A stretch of 64,000 bases of DNA from JAWKIW01 sp046331175 (GTDB lineage Bacteria; Actinomycetota; Acidimicrobiia; Acidimicrobiales; Acidimicrobilacustridaceae): assembly GCA_046331175.1 (NCBI GenBank), contig JAXLRI010000005.1, forward strand, positions 434,001 through 498,000. Reading direction: 5' to 3'. Shown in pieces: positions 23,683-32,642 of the stretch. The notes below the pieces were generated by a model. The model did not search any database. It was given only the letters and a program-made list of their open reading frames with translations, and had not been told where the DNA came from. The position numbers were made by a program, and so were the translations under genes. How positions within the stretch are numbered: the stretch's first letter is position 1; the number at the start of each line of letters is the position of its first letter.

Positions 23683-24222
23683 TCAGTCCTCGGCGTCGGC
23701 CTCGTACACCACGTCGGTCACCGTGGTGCCGTCGGCATCCGCGGTGACGTCGGTGACCTCGATCTCGTCGAGCTCGCCGTCGCCGTCGGTGTCGACGCCG
23801 GTGGTCTCGATCGTCTCGATCGTGTCGACCACGCCGTCGCCGTCGGTGTCGACCGCGACGGTCTCCTCGACGTCGACGATGTCGGGGACCCCGTCGCCGT
23901 CGAGGTCGATCTCGGTGGTGGTCGTGATGGTCACGGCATCGACGACGCCGTCGCCGTCCCAGTCGACGTAGTCGGTCTCGGTCGTGGTGACGATGTCGGG
24001 CTCGCCGTCACCGTCGACGTCGATGGCGGTGGACTCGACCGTCTCCACGATGTCGGGGATGCCGTCGCCGTCGAGGTCGAGCGTCCGGCTGGTCCGGACG
24101 GTCACCCCGTCGGGGATGCCGTCGCCGTCGAGGTCGATGGTGTCGACCTCGACCTCCTCGTCGAGGACGGTGCCCTCGTCGGCGGTCTCGTCGGTGGGCT
24201 CGGTGGGGGTCTCGTCGGCCAC
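23683..24222 (-). CDS. Acidic protein with seven DxDGDGxxD calcium-loop repeats at exact 19-residue period
   Basis: A 179-residue, extremely acidic protein. The loop D-x-D-G-D-G-x-x-D begins at residues 30, 49, 68, 87, 106, 125 and 144, an exact 19-residue spacing, and a worn eighth copy (DADG) follows near 162. Between loops are strand-like Thr/Val/Ile/Glu segments. Such DxDGDG loops bind calcium in EF-hand, dockerin and thrombospondin type 3 repeats. There is no signal peptide or membrane segment: the N-terminus is ADETPTEPTDETADEG. The start GTG 24222 has AGGAG five bases upstream (24228-24232). It lies 128 bases after an acyl-CoA ligase on the same strand. Its role is unknown; calcium binding is inferred from the motif. 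Confidence 0.8.
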   Translation of the reverse strand: MADETPTEPTDETADEGTVLDEEVEVDTIDLDGDGIPDGVTVRTSRTLDLDGDGIPDIVETVESTAIDVDGDGEPDIVTTTETDYVDWDGDGVVDAVTITTTTEIDLDGDGVPDIVDVEETVAVDTDGDGVVDTIETIETTGVDTDGDGELDEIEVTDVTADADGTTVTDVVYEADAED

Positions 24223-24350
24223 GGTGGCTCCTCGTCGGGGGGCTCGGTCGGCGAAACCGTAGCCGTCGGCCGCCGGCTCGGCGGCCGGGGTCGGGGCGGC
24301 TGCTCGTCGGGCAGCTCGTCGGTGGGTCCTCCGACGCGGCCGGCCGGCCG

Positions 24351-25985
24351 TCAGCCGCCCACCTGCTCGCGGGCCCAGCGGTAGTCGGCCTTGCCCGAGG
24401 GGCTGCGCTGGACCCGATCGACGAAGACGACGTCCTTGGGCAGCTTGTAGCGGGCGACGTGCTTCTCGCACTCCTCGAGGAGGTCGGCGATGCTCGCCTC
24501 CATGTCGGCCCGCAGCTGCACGACGGCGACGACCTCGTTGCCCCAGCGCTCGCTGGGCCGGCCGGCCACGACGACGTCGTAGACGGCGGGGTGGTGGGCC
24601 AGGGCCTGCTCGACCTCCTCGGCGAAGATCTTCTCGCCGCCGGAGTTGATGGTGACCGAGTCGCGGCCGTGCAGCTCGAGGAGGCCCTCGGCCGTGTAGC
24701 GGGCCCGGTCGCCGGGCACCGAGTAGCGCACGCCGTCGATGACCGGGAACGTGCGGGTGGTCTTGGCCTCGTCGCCGAGGTAGCCGAGGGGCACCCGGCC
24801 CTGCTGGGCCAGCCAACCCAGCTCGTCCGAGCCCGGTGGCAGCAGTCGGGCGAGGTCCTCGCTGACGATGCACATCCCGGGGCCGGGGTTGAAGGTGCCG
24901 GTCGTGGCCTCGGACCCCGAGGCGATCACCTGGCTGGCCTGCTGGCCGGTCTCCGACGAGCCGAGACCGTCCATGATCGCCAGGTTCGGGTTGCGCTCGA
25001 GGAAGGCGGCCTTGACCGGCGCGGTCAGGGCGGCGCCGCCGCTGACCACCATGAACAGCGACGAGAGGTCGTAGTCGGCCCGGTCGAGCTCGTCGAGCAG
25101 AGGCCGGCCGAAGGCGTCGCCGACGATGAGGACGATGTTGGCCTGCTCGGCCTGCACCGTGCTCCAGACGTCGGCGGGGTCGAGGCTCTGCGTGTTGCGG
25201 GGCAGCACGATGGTGTGGCCGCCGGTGAACCCGTTGAAGGCCATCCAGTGGGCGGCGCCGTGCATGAAGGGCGGGGCCGGGAGGAACTTCACGCCGCCGT
25301 TGCGCGAGGTGGCGACGATGGTGTCGAGGTCGGCCCACTCCTCGCCGGTCGAGAGGTCGCGGCCTCCGAGCGCGGCGGGGAAGATGTCGGCCTGGCGCCA
25401 CAGCACGCCCTTGGGCATGCCGGTGGTGCCGCCGGTGTAGAGGATGTAGAGGTCGTCGGGCGACCACTCGACGTCCGGCCGGTCGGCGTGGACCGACGCC
25501 AGGGCGTCCTCGTACCAGACGGCGTCGGGCAGCAGGTCGTGGCCCGACTCGTCGGGCACCTGGAGCAGCACCTGCAGCTGGGGCAGATCGGCGCGGACGG
25601 CCTCGAGGACCGGCGCGAAGGCCGAGTGGTAGATGAGGGCCTGCGCCTGGCTGTCGTTCAGGAGGTACCGCAGCTCCTCCTCGACGTAGCGGTAGTTCAC
25701 GTTGAACGGCGCCACCCGGGCCTTGTAGGAGCCGATCATCCCCTCGAGGTACTCGGGGCAGTTGTAGAGGTACAGGCCGAGGTGCGGTTGACCCGACTCC
25801 CATCCGGCCAGGTCGCTGCGCTCGGCCGCGACGTCGAGGCCGCGCCCGCGGAGGTAGTTGGCCAGCCGGCGCGTGCGCTCGGTGAGCTGCGCGTAGGTGA
25901 TCCGGCGGTCGCCGTGCACGATCGCGTCGCGCTCGGGGTTGGCGGCGGCGACGGCCTCGTGCACCGCAGCGACGTTGAACTCCAT
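24351..25985 (-). CDS. Acyl-CoA synthetase (FadD-type AMP-forming ligase)
   Basis: A 544-residue ANL-superfamily enzyme. It has the ATP loop ILYTGGTTGMPKGV (residues about 184-197), the acyl-pocket region PPFMHGAAHWMAF, the adenine motif DGLGSSETG, GDRARYTAEGLLELHGRDSVTINSGGEKIFAEEVE and the C-terminal RSPSGKADYRWA with the catalytic Lys. The SSETG and INSGGEKIFAEEVE segments resemble the FadD17/FadD19 group that activates sterol side-chain or long-chain acids; the exact substrate is inference. ATG 25985 has a G-rich Shine-Dalgarno five bases upstream. The acidic repeat protein follows on the same strand. Confidence 0.88.
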   Translation of the reverse strand: MEFNVAAVHEAVAAANPERDAIVHGDRRITYAQLTERTRRLANYLRGRGLDVAAERSDLAGWESGQPHLGLYLYNCPEYLEGMIGSYKARVAPFNVNYRYVEEELRYLLNDSQAQALIYHSAFAPVLEAVRADLPQLQVLLQVPDESGHDLLPDAVWYEDALASVHADRPDVEWSPDDLYILYTGGTTGMPKGVLWRQADIFPAALGGRDLSTGEEWADLDTIVATSRNGGVKFLPAPPFMHGAAHWMAFNGFTGGHTIVLPRNTQSLDPADVWSTVQAEQANIVLIVGDAFGRPLLDELDRADYDLSSLFMVVSGGAALTAPVKAAFLERNPNLAIMDGLGSSETGQQASQVIASGSEATTGTFNPGPGMCIVSEDLARLLPPGSDELGWLAQQGRVPLGYLGDEAKTTRTFPVIDGVRYSVPGDRARYTAEGLLELHGRDSVTINSGGEKIFAEEVEQALAHHPAVYDVVVAGRPSERWGNEVVAVVQLRADMEASIADLLEECEKHVARYKLPKDVVFVDRVQRSPSGKADYRWAREQVGG

Positions 25986-26153
25986 GGCATCCCCCTGGCT
26001 TCCCCTCGACCGGCGGGTCGCCGGCGCGGCGCCGATCGTACGGCCCCCGCGAGGGGGTCAGGAACGCCAGCCGCCCGCGATCTCCCGACCAGGGCGCCCA
26101 GGTGTCCGCTTCGCCACCACCGGCCGCCGGAGGACGGCGGCCGCGGTCGCGGC

Positions 26154-28016
26154 TCAGCCGGCGACGAGCTGCTGGAGCTGGGCGTTGCGGGCCACCGACC
26201 AGTCGGCCGGCGCGGTGGTGGCCCACCACGAGGTGGCCACGGCGTCGTCGTAGTTGTGCCCGTGTCCCGGCGCGGTGCTGAAGCCCGCCATGAGGTCGAA
26301 GACCTCCTGGATCCACGTCACGACGGGGAACCAGCCCGACGACGCGGGGACGTCGGGGCCGCGCGGCTCGGTGGCCCACTCGGGCGGGGCCCACAGGGTC
26401 GGGACGTTCCACCAGCCGACCGGGTCCGAGGCGTGCTGGACCCACAGGACCCGCGGGGCCCTCCAGTCGGCGGCCTCGGGGTCGAGGTCGCCGTCGACCA
26501 CGTGGAATCGCACCCGCTGGCCCCCCTGGTAGACGGGTCGCCACGCCGGCGAGCCCGGGTCGCGGGCGGCCAGCACCTGCTGGTGCACCGGGTTGGCGTC
26601 GGTCGGGCCCATCCACAGCACGCCGTCGCCGGCGCCTTCGGCCCGGTCGAGCGAGGCCGTCACGTCGTCGCCGGCCACCGAGGACTCCGAGCCGAACGAG
26701 CCCAGGCTCAGCCCGTAGACGATCAGCGTCGGCCGGGTCGCCGCCGGCTCCTGCTCCCAGCGGGCCCGCACTGCCTCCAGCAGCGCGGTGCCCGAGGCGG
26801 ACGCCTTGTCCTTGTCGACGAGGAACGAGATCCAGCTGGGCAGGTAGGAGTACTGCATGGCGGCGATGGCGGTGTCGCCCTTGTGCATGACCTCCACCGC
26901 CTCGGCGCCGACGGGGTCGACCCAGCCGGTGCCGGTGGTGGTGGCCACGACGAGGACCTTCCGCTGGAACGCTCCGGTCCGCTCGAGCTCGCGCACCACG
27001 AGGTCGGCGCGCTCGCGGTCGGACGGGGCCGACCGCAGGCCGGCGTAGGCCCGGATGGGCGCCTGCACCCGCACCCCCGGGCCCCAGAACCGCTCGATGG
27101 TGTCGGTGGGGGTGGCCTGCCCGGCGAAGTTGCGGCCCTCCATCCCGAGGGTGTCCCACGCGGCCAGCGACCCGGGACCGCCCGACGACGTCCCGACCGT
27201 GGGCTGCTTCGTCCCGGGGGTGGTGGTGAGGTTGCCGGCGGCGAAGCTGTCGTTGACCGAGTCGAGGATGCGGCGCAGGACCACGTCGCGGGACAGCACG
27301 ACCGTCAGCACCGACACGATCACCGCCGTAGCGGTGAAGGCGACCCACCGCGGCATGCGACCGGTGAGCCACCGGTCGAGGGCGACGACCCCGCCGCCGA
27401 TCAACCGGGACAGTAGGCCGAGCACCGCCGTGACGGCGAGGGTGACCCCGAGCATCGGCACGACGGCCAGCAGACCCGTCGGCTGGCCGCCGACGAGCAG
27501 CTGCTGGTCGTCCTGGGTGACGTGCCAGGCCCACAGCCCGACCGGGACGACCACCACGGCGGCAGCGGCGAGCACCCGCCACCGCCACTGGTGCCAGGTC
27601 GTCGGGGGCCGGTCCTGCAGCCTCGGCACCAGTCGGTGGGCGATCACCCGCTCGTACACGACGATGGCCAGGACGCCGAGGCCGTACCCGATGAGGAACG
27701 ACAGGGCGCTGATGGTGCCCTGGGTGATGGCGGTGCGCGGCAACAGGCTCGGCCGCAGCGAGGCGAGCCAGAACACGCCACCGACCACCAGCCCACCGGG
27801 CACCGGCGGGGCGTCCAGCCGGCGCAGCAGGCGGTGCGGTCCGGGCCCGGGCCCGGTGGTGGGGCCGGTCGGGTTGGGCGCCCGGTGGCGCCGACGGGCT
27901 GCCGGCGCCTCGTCGGGCGAGGAGGCCTCGCCGGTCTCGGCTGCCTCGCCGGTCTCGGCTGCCTCGCGGGTCTCGTCGGGCTCGGCTCGCGGGTCCGGGG
28001 CGTCGGGTGCGGTCAT
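26154..28016 (-). CDS. Membrane-anchored alpha/beta hydrolase (DUF2319-like)
   Basis: A 620-residue protein of the actinobacterial alpha/beta-hydrolase family with an N-terminal membrane part. Residues 1-60 are a charged tail containing an 18-bp tandem repeat at DNA level (27925-27975, coding EAAETG units). Membrane helices lie at about 73-90, 95-120, 150-170, 185-205 and 220-250. The C-terminal hydrolase half has IVYGLSLGSFGSE with the nucleophilic Ser, VLWMGPTDANPVHQQ, VHFVVDGD-like RFHVVDGDLD, and GHGHNYDD with the probable His. The family includes putative membrane-acting esterases. ATG 28016 overlaps the upstream stop by ATGA, so it is translationally coupled. Confidence 0.85.
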   Translation of the reverse strand: MTAPDAPDPRAEPDETREAAETGEAAETGEASSPDEAPAARRRHRAPNPTGPTTGPGPGPHRLLRRLDAPPVPGGLVVGGVFWLASLRPSLLPRTAITQGTISALSFLIGYGLGVLAIVVYERVIAHRLVPRLQDRPPTTWHQWRWRVLAAAAVVVVPVGLWAWHVTQDDQQLLVGGQPTGLLAVVPMLGVTLAVTAVLGLLSRLIGGGVVALDRWLTGRMPRWVAFTATAVIVSVLTVVLSRDVVLRRILDSVNDSFAAGNLTTTPGTKQPTVGTSSGGPGSLAAWDTLGMEGRNFAGQATPTDTIERFWGPGVRVQAPIRAYAGLRSAPSDRERADLVVRELERTGAFQRKVLVVATTTGTGWVDPVGAEAVEVMHKGDTAIAAMQYSYLPSWISFLVDKDKASASGTALLEAVRARWEQEPAATRPTLIVYGLSLGSFGSESSVAGDDVTASLDRAEGAGDGVLWMGPTDANPVHQQVLAARDPGSPAWRPVYQGGQRVRFHVVDGDLDPEAADWRAPRVLWVQHASDPVGWWNVPTLWAPPEWATEPRGPDVPASSGWFPVVTWIQEVFDLMAGFSTAPGHGHNYDDAVATSWWATTAPADWSVARNAQLQQLVAG

Positions 28017-28282
28017 GGTCCCCCCGGGAAGCCCGGGCCTCGGCCGAGCCTCGCCATGCGCTTGACGGCCACCGAGGTGGAGAACAGGAACCAGAGGGCG
28101 AGCACGAGGCCGATGACGGGCAGCAGCAGCGACAGGACGAGCAGCAGCAGCCAGGTCGCTCGCGACCGCTCGGCCGCCGTCCAGGCCCACGAGGGCAGGC
28201 GGAGCCACGTGACGAGCGCCCACACCTTCACGACGAAGAAGAACAGCTCGACGAACGCGTAGGCGGTCAGCCCGTCCACCAC
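28013..28282 (-). CDS. Small two-helix membrane protein (DUF2516-like)
   Basis: An 89-residue protein with hydrophobic helices at about residues 5-28 (YAFVELFFFVVKVWALVTWL) and 43-68 (TWLLLLVLSLLLPVIGLVLALWFLF) and a short Gly/Pro-rich basic tail. The pattern resembles the DUF2516 family of actinobacteria, in which the second half is TSVAVKRMARLGRGPG-like. Its stop overlaps the start of the membrane hydrolase gene in an ATGA junction, so the two are made together. The start is GTG 28282. The role is unknown. Confidence 0.72.
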   Translation of the reverse strand: MVDGLTAYAFVELFFFVVKVWALVTWLRLPSWAWTAAERSRATWLLLLVLSLLLPVIGLVLALWFLFSTSVAVKRMARLGRGPGFPGGP

Positions 28283-28422
28283 GCCCCCGTACCCGTCGCC
28301 ACGACCGCACTCTCGCAGGTCGGCCCGGTGCTGTCACGCTCCAGCCCCGGGTCGATCCGGGCGGCCCCGGTGGGCCCCTCGCGCTCCAGCGGGCGACATC
28401 GGCCGCCGAGCCCGCTCGGAGG

Positions 28423-29958
28423 TCAGCGGGGGCAGGTCGCGCCCGCCGGTGGGACGGTGAGGTCGACGAGGTAGGCCCCGACGAGCTGGGCGACGCAGGT
28501 GCTGCGCATCAGGCTGGTGTGGCCCTCGCCCTGGTAGGTGACGAGGTGCCCGTCGGCGAGCCCCTCGGCCACCTTCACCGACCACGCGTACGGGGTGGCG
28601 GCATCGCCGGTGTTGCCCAGCACGAGGATGGGGGGCGTCCCCTCGGCCCGGACCATCGATCGCGGCGGCCCGGCGGGCGCTCCCCACCAGGCGCAGGGCA
28701 GCAGCTCGTTGGCGATGGCGGCACCGATGCGCGGCGACCGCTGCGCCAGGTCGGCGGCGAGGTCCCGGAACCCGGCGGCGTCGGGGTGGGGGCCGTCGGT
28801 GCACGACACCCCGAGGTAGGCGCCGAACGAGGCGGCCCCGGTGTAGGTCCGAGCGAGGGAGGCGATGCCCGAGCCCGTCCCGGCGTCGGCGGCGGCCAGC
28901 GCCGACAGGAAGCGGGGCCCCAGCGTCGGCTGGTACGACGACGCGATGGCGGCCAGGGCCAGCTCGCTCGGACCGACGGGCGGCCCGCTGCCCGCCGGCA
29001 GCGGGTCGCGCTCGACCCGCGCCGCCACCCGGTCGAAGGTGGCGCGCGGATCGGTGAGCGGGCAGCCGGCGGCGGGTGTGCAGGCGTCGAAGAGGCGGTC
29101 GAGGCTGGCCTGGATGGCGTCGGTCTGGCCGGCCAGCAGCCCGGCCAGGCCCAGCGACGGATCGACCACGCCGTCGAGCACCATCGCCCGGACGCGGTCG
29201 GGGTGGCGCTCGGCATAGGCCTGACCGATGTCGGTGCCGTAGGAGAACCCGATGTAGGACAGCTGGTCGTCGCCCATCGCCTCGCGGATGCGGTCGATGT
29301 CGGCCACGGTGTCGGTGGTGCGGAGGTGCGGCAGCAGCTCGGCGGCGGCCGTGGCGCAGGCGTCGGCCACCTCCCGGGCGGCGTCGTCGAGGGTCGTCTG
29401 CTCGGCGCCGTCGTCGGGCTCGGAGTCGACGTGGCGGAAGCGGTCGGTCGCGGCGCCATCGCAGCCCAGGGGCCGGCTGTCGCCCACGCCCCGGGGGTCC
29501 CACGACACGAGGTCGAACCGCTCGGTCACCCCCGGGAGGGAGAAGGTTCGGAGGAAGTCGTTGCCCGATCCGCCCGGGCCACCCGGGTTGACGAACAGCG
29601 AGCCGATCCTGGTCCCGGTGGCCGGCTTCCGGGTCACCGCCAGGTCGATGGTGCGGCCGTCGTCGGGGCGCTCGGGGTCGAGGGGGACGGCGAGCGTGGC
29701 GCACTGCACCCCGCCCCCGCACGGTGCCCAGGCCAGGCCGGCGGTCCGAGCGGTCGTCGGCGTGGTCGGCCCCGGCGTCGTGGCCGAGGTGCCGGTGTCG
29801 CGGCCGGCCGTGCTCGTCGCCGTCGTGGCGCTCGTTGCCGCCGAGGAGGTCGTGGCGCTCGCACCGTCGGCCGGGGTGCTCGAGCAGCCGGCTGCCAGGC
29901 CCGCGACGATGGCCACGGCGAGCGCCGCGGCGGCGGTCGAGGGTCGGCGGCGGCGCAT
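28423..29958 (-). CDS. Secreted lipoprotein alpha/beta hydrolase, tripeptidyl aminopeptidase-like
   Basis: A 511-residue lipoprotein. The basic n-region and hydrophobic core end in a lipobox GLAAGC (Cys about 25), followed by a long Thr/Ser/Ala linker to about residue 75. The hydrolase domain has LFVNPGGPGGSG (oxyanion), WDPRGVGDSRPL, IGFSYGTDIGQAYAERHPD with the nucleophilic Ser, a split helical cap, and a C-terminal ILVLGNTGDAATPYAWSVKVAEGL with Asp and GEGHTSL with His. These are the blocks of the SlpD/SlpE/TAP peptidase family, which trims N-terminal peptides outside the cell. ATG 29958 has TACGAT eight bases upstream (29967-29972). Confidence 0.9.
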   Translation of the reverse strand: MRRRRPSTAAAALAVAIVAGLAAGCSSTPADGASATTSSAATSATTATSTAGRDTGTSATTPGPTTPTTARTAGLAWAPCGGGVQCATLAVPLDPERPDDGRTIDLAVTRKPATGTRIGSLFVNPGGPGGSGNDFLRTFSLPGVTERFDLVSWDPRGVGDSRPLGCDGAATDRFRHVDSEPDDGAEQTTLDDAAREVADACATAAAELLPHLRTTDTVADIDRIREAMGDDQLSYIGFSYGTDIGQAYAERHPDRVRAMVLDGVVDPSLGLAGLLAGQTDAIQASLDRLFDACTPAAGCPLTDPRATFDRVAARVERDPLPAGSGPPVGPSELALAAIASSYQPTLGPRFLSALAAADAGTGSGIASLARTYTGAASFGAYLGVSCTDGPHPDAAGFRDLAADLAQRSPRIGAAIANELLPCAWWGAPAGPPRSMVRAEGTPPILVLGNTGDAATPYAWSVKVAEGLADGHLVTYQGEGHTSLMRSTCVAQLVGAYLVDLTVPPAGATCPR

Positions 29959-30083
29959 CGGCGGTGATCGTACGGCCCGCCCACCTCGGCGGCGGCGCGG
30001 CCGGAGGTGGCCGGACGGCGCGTGCGAAGAGCAGCCGCGGTCGGCGGGAGCACCGGACCGGGGCCCGCCCTACGATCGCCCGC

Positions 30084-31100
30084 ATGATCTTCGGGACGTT
30101 CATGCCGCAGGGGTGGAAGATGGAGCTGGCCGGGATCGACGATCCCCAGGCCAAGTGGGCCAAGGCGGTCGAGGTCGCGGTGCTCGCCGAGGAGCTCGGC
30201 TACGACTCGCTCTGGGTCTACGACCACTTCCACAACGTGCCGGTGCCGGCCCACGAGGCGATGTTCGAGTGCTGGACCACGCTGGCGGCGATCTCCCAGC
30301 GCACGTCGCGCATCCGCCTCGGCCAGATGGTCGGCTGCGCGCTGTACCGGAACCCGGGCCTGCTGGCGAAGATCACCTCGAACATCGACGTGATCAGCGG
30401 CGGCCGCCTCGACTGGGGCATCGGGGCCGGCTGGTACGAGCACGAGTACAAGGCCTACGGCTACGGCGACGAGTTCTGGACCGGCCGCGACGACGACTGG
30501 CAGTCCCAGGACGTCGACCCCGAGGGCCGCCTGCCGTCGGCGCGCGACCGCATCCGCATGCTGCGCGAGACCGTCGAGGTCGTCACCGCCATGTGGGCCG
30601 AGCCCGACGTCGACTACGACGGCGAGTTCTTCACCCTGCGCGGCGCCCAGTGCGACCCCAAGCCGCTGCAGCAGCCCCGGCCGCCCATCTGGATCGGCGG
30701 CGGCGGTGAGGAGCTGACGCTGCGGGTCGTGGCCCGCTACGCCGACTGCTCGAACTTCGGCGGCAAGCCCCACGAGTTCGCCCACAAGTGCGAGGTGCTC
30801 AAGGGGCACTGCGCCGCCGTCGGCCGCGACTACGACGAGATCACCAAGACCTGGTCGCCCGAGGTGTTCATCCGCGAGGACGAGCGGGAGATCGTCGACG
30901 GCGGCACCCGCTCGTTCTGGGGCGAGCCGTTCGACAACTGGCGCGAGGGCAACCTCGTCGGCACCCCCGAGCAGGTCGCCGAGAAGCTGCAGGCGTACAT
31001 CGACCTCGGGTGCGGCGGTGTGGTGCCCTGGTGCTCCGACTACCCCGAGACCGAGACGCTGCGCCTCTTCGCCGAGCAGGTCATCCCCGAGCTGCGCTGA
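30084..31100 (+). CDS. LLM-class oxidoreductase, probably F420-dependent
   Basis: A 338-residue luciferase-like monooxygenase-fold protein. It begins with IFGTFMPQGW, has GYDSLWVYDHFHN (residues about 37-49), RIRLGQMVGCALYRNPGLLAKITSNIDVISGGRLDWGIGAGW and RPPIWIGGGGEELTLRVVARYADCSN, then GTPEQVAEKLQAYIDLGCGGVV. The non-prolyl cis-type strand and GGGG segment suit F420 binding, but FMN cannot be excluded. Such enzymes are numerous in actinobacteria and their substrates are rarely known. ATG 30084 follows TACGAT (30071-30076) by seven bases. The thioesterase gene begins 50 bases downstream. Confidence 0.88.
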   Translation: MIFGTFMPQGWKMELAGIDDPQAKWAKAVEVAVLAEELGYDSLWVYDHFHNVPVPAHEAMFECWTTLAAISQRTSRIRLGQMVGCALYRNPGLLAKITSNIDVISGGRLDWGIGAGWYEHEYKAYGYGDEFWTGRDDDWQSQDVDPEGRLPSARDRIRMLRETVEVVTAMWAEPDVDYDGEFFTLRGAQCDPKPLQQPRPPIWIGGGGEELTLRVVARYADCSNFGGKPHEFAHKCEVLKGHCAAVGRDYDEITKTWSPEVFIREDEREIVDGGTRSFWGEPFDNWREGNLVGTPEQVAEKLQAYIDLGCGGVVPWCSDYPETETLRLFAEQVIPELR

Positions 31101-31150
31101 CCGACCCGAAACCGGTGGCTCCGGGGCCTCCCATCGGCGAGGCTGACCCG

Positions 31151-32038
31151 ATGGACGGCGACGCACCCGGAGGTGGGGAACCCGGTCACGACCTGGCCGA
31201 GGCCACCGCCGTGCGGCCGGTCGACGACCACCGCTACGTGGCCGACGTCGACCGGCGCTGGGAGGTCTGGGGGCCGATGGGCGGGTACGTGGCCGCGCTG
31301 GCGCTGCGCGCCGCCGGGGCGTCCTCGTCGTTCTCCCGCCCGGCCAGCTTCTCGTGCCACTACCTCGTGCCGGCGGCGTTCGGCCCGGTCGACCTCGCCG
31401 TCGAGGTGCTGCGCTCGGGGCGGACCGCCGAGTCCCTGCGGGTCACCATGACCCAGGGCGACCGCCGCATCCTCGACGCGCTGGTCCTCGCCGTGGCCGA
31501 CCTCGACGGCCTCGAGCACGACGACGCCGAGCCGCCGGCGGTCGACGGTCCCGACGCGCTGCCCACCGTCGAGGAGCTGCTGCCAGACGACGTCGAGGGG
31601 CCCTTCTACCCGTTCTGGCGCAACCTCGAGGAGCGCCCGCTCGACTGGAACCCGGTGTGGCCCCCGCCGGGCCCGCTCGACCCGCGCCTGCGCGAGTGGA
31701 TGCGCTTCCGCCCGGTGCCGACCTTCGGCGACCCGTGGGTCGACGCCGCCCGCTCGGTGATCCTGCTCGACGTCTGCGGGTGGCCGGCCGCCAGCCGGCA
31801 CCACGCCCACCGGTGGCCCGACCGGCCCGAGTGGATGGCCCCCAACGTCGACCTCTACGTGGCGTTCCACCAGGCCGCCGCCGACGACCCGTGGCTGCTC
31901 ATCGACGGCCACGCGCCGGTCGGCGGCGCCGGCCTCATCGGCTGGACCGGGCGCGTGTGGTCCAGCGGCCGGCGCCTGGTGGCGTCGGGCGCCGGCCAGC
32001 TGCTGTGCCGCCCGGTCCCCCCGCCACCGCCGGGCTGA
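31151..32038 (+). CDS. Acyl-CoA thioesterase family protein (double hot dog)
   Basis: A 295-residue protein with two hot-dog halves. The N-terminal half has WEVWGPMGGYVAALALRAAG and ASFSCHYLVPAAFGPVDLAVEVLRSGRTAESLRVTMTQGDRRILDALV, typical of TesB-like thioesterases; the C-terminal half has SVILLDVCGWPAA, APNVDLYVAFHQ, WLLIDGHAPVGGAGLIGWTGRVWSSGRRLVASGAGQLL, matching the second domain. Family members hydrolyse acyl-CoAs. ATG 31151 follows a weak GAGGCT hexamer by six bases. It is probably co-transcribed with the LLM gene upstream and ends in an 8-bp hairpin (32038-32056). Confidence 0.85.
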   Translation: MDGDAPGGGEPGHDLAEATAVRPVDDHRYVADVDRRWEVWGPMGGYVAALALRAAGASSSFSRPASFSCHYLVPAAFGPVDLAVEVLRSGRTAESLRVTMTQGDRRILDALVLAVADLDGLEHDDAEPPAVDGPDALPTVEELLPDDVEGPFYPFWRNLEERPLDWNPVWPPPGPLDPRLREWMRFRPVPTFGDPWVDAARSVILLDVCGWPAASRHHAHRWPDRPEWMAPNVDLYVAFHQAAADDPWLLIDGHAPVGGAGLIGWTGRVWSSGRRLVASGAGQLLCRPVPPPPPG

Positions 32039-32056
32039 CCGCTCGTCTCGAGCGGT
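32038..32056. terminator. 8-bp hairpin between convergent genes
   Basis: ACCGCTCG (32038-32045) pairs with CGAGCGGT (32049-32056) around a three-base TCT loop. It begins at the final base of the thioesterase stop codon and lies 42 bases beyond the MaoC stop, so it can serve either gene. Confidence 0.55.
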
Positions 32057-32097
32057 CGTGGTGCCGGCCGGCGACGTCGGCCGCGTCCCTGGTCGCC

Positions 32098-32559
32098 CTA
32101 CTCGGCGTACCGGAAGATGATCTCGGCGACGCAGGACGGCTTGGGGGCGCCCTCGACCTCGAAGGTGAAGGTCATCTGGACCTGGGCCCAGCCGCCGCCG
32201 AGGTCCTCGACGGCGTCGAGGGCGGCGCCGAGGCGCAGCTTGGCGCCCACCGGCACCGGCGACGGGAACCGCACCTTGCCGGTGCCGTAGTTGACTCCCA
32301 TGGCCACGCCCTCGACCCGCAGGATCTGGGGCATGAGCATCGGGCCGAGGGACAGGGTCAGGTAGCCGTGGGCGATCGGGCCGCCGAACGGGCTCTCCTT
32401 GGCCGCCCGCTCGGGGTCGACGTGGATCCACTGGTGGTCGCCGGTGGCGTCGGCGAACTGGTTCACCCGCTCCTGGGTGATCTCCACGTACTCGGAGTAG
32501 CCGAGGTGCTGGCCCACCAGCTCCTTCAGCCCGTTGATGCCCTGCACGGTCGTCGTCAT
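32098..32559 (-). CDS. MaoC family enoyl-CoA hydratase/dehydratase
   Basis: A 153-residue single hot-dog R-hydratase. The hydratase 2 motif FADATGDHQWIHVDPERAAKESPFGGPIAHGYLTLSL spans residues about 35-71 and includes the catalytic Asp and His. NYGTGKVRFPSPVPVGAKLR follows as in family members such as Rv0130 HtdZ. It hydrates trans-2-enoyl-CoA to (R)-3-hydroxyacyl-CoA. ATG 32559 has CATGCT six bases upstream (32566-32571), a leaderless pattern. Its neighbour upstream is a small membrane protein on the same strand. Confidence 0.92.
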   Translation of the reverse strand: MTTTVQGINGLKELVGQHLGYSEYVEITQERVNQFADATGDHQWIHVDPERAAKESPFGGPIAHGYLTLSLGPMLMPQILRVEGVAMGVNYGTGKVRFPSPVPVGAKLRLGAALDAVEDLGGGWAQVQMTFTFEVEGAPKPSCVAEIIFRYAE

Positions 32560-32642
32560 GGGCCCAGCATGCCAACGGCGGGTGCCGCAGGGCGAAACCG
32601 GCCGGAGGGATCGGCGTCGCGGCCGGGCGGCGTCGCCGCGGT

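Noticed and set aside
27925..27975. 18-bp repeat as a regulatory element
   Set aside because: It lies in frame within the N-terminal tail of the membrane hydrolase and codes EAAETG-type low-complexity repeats.
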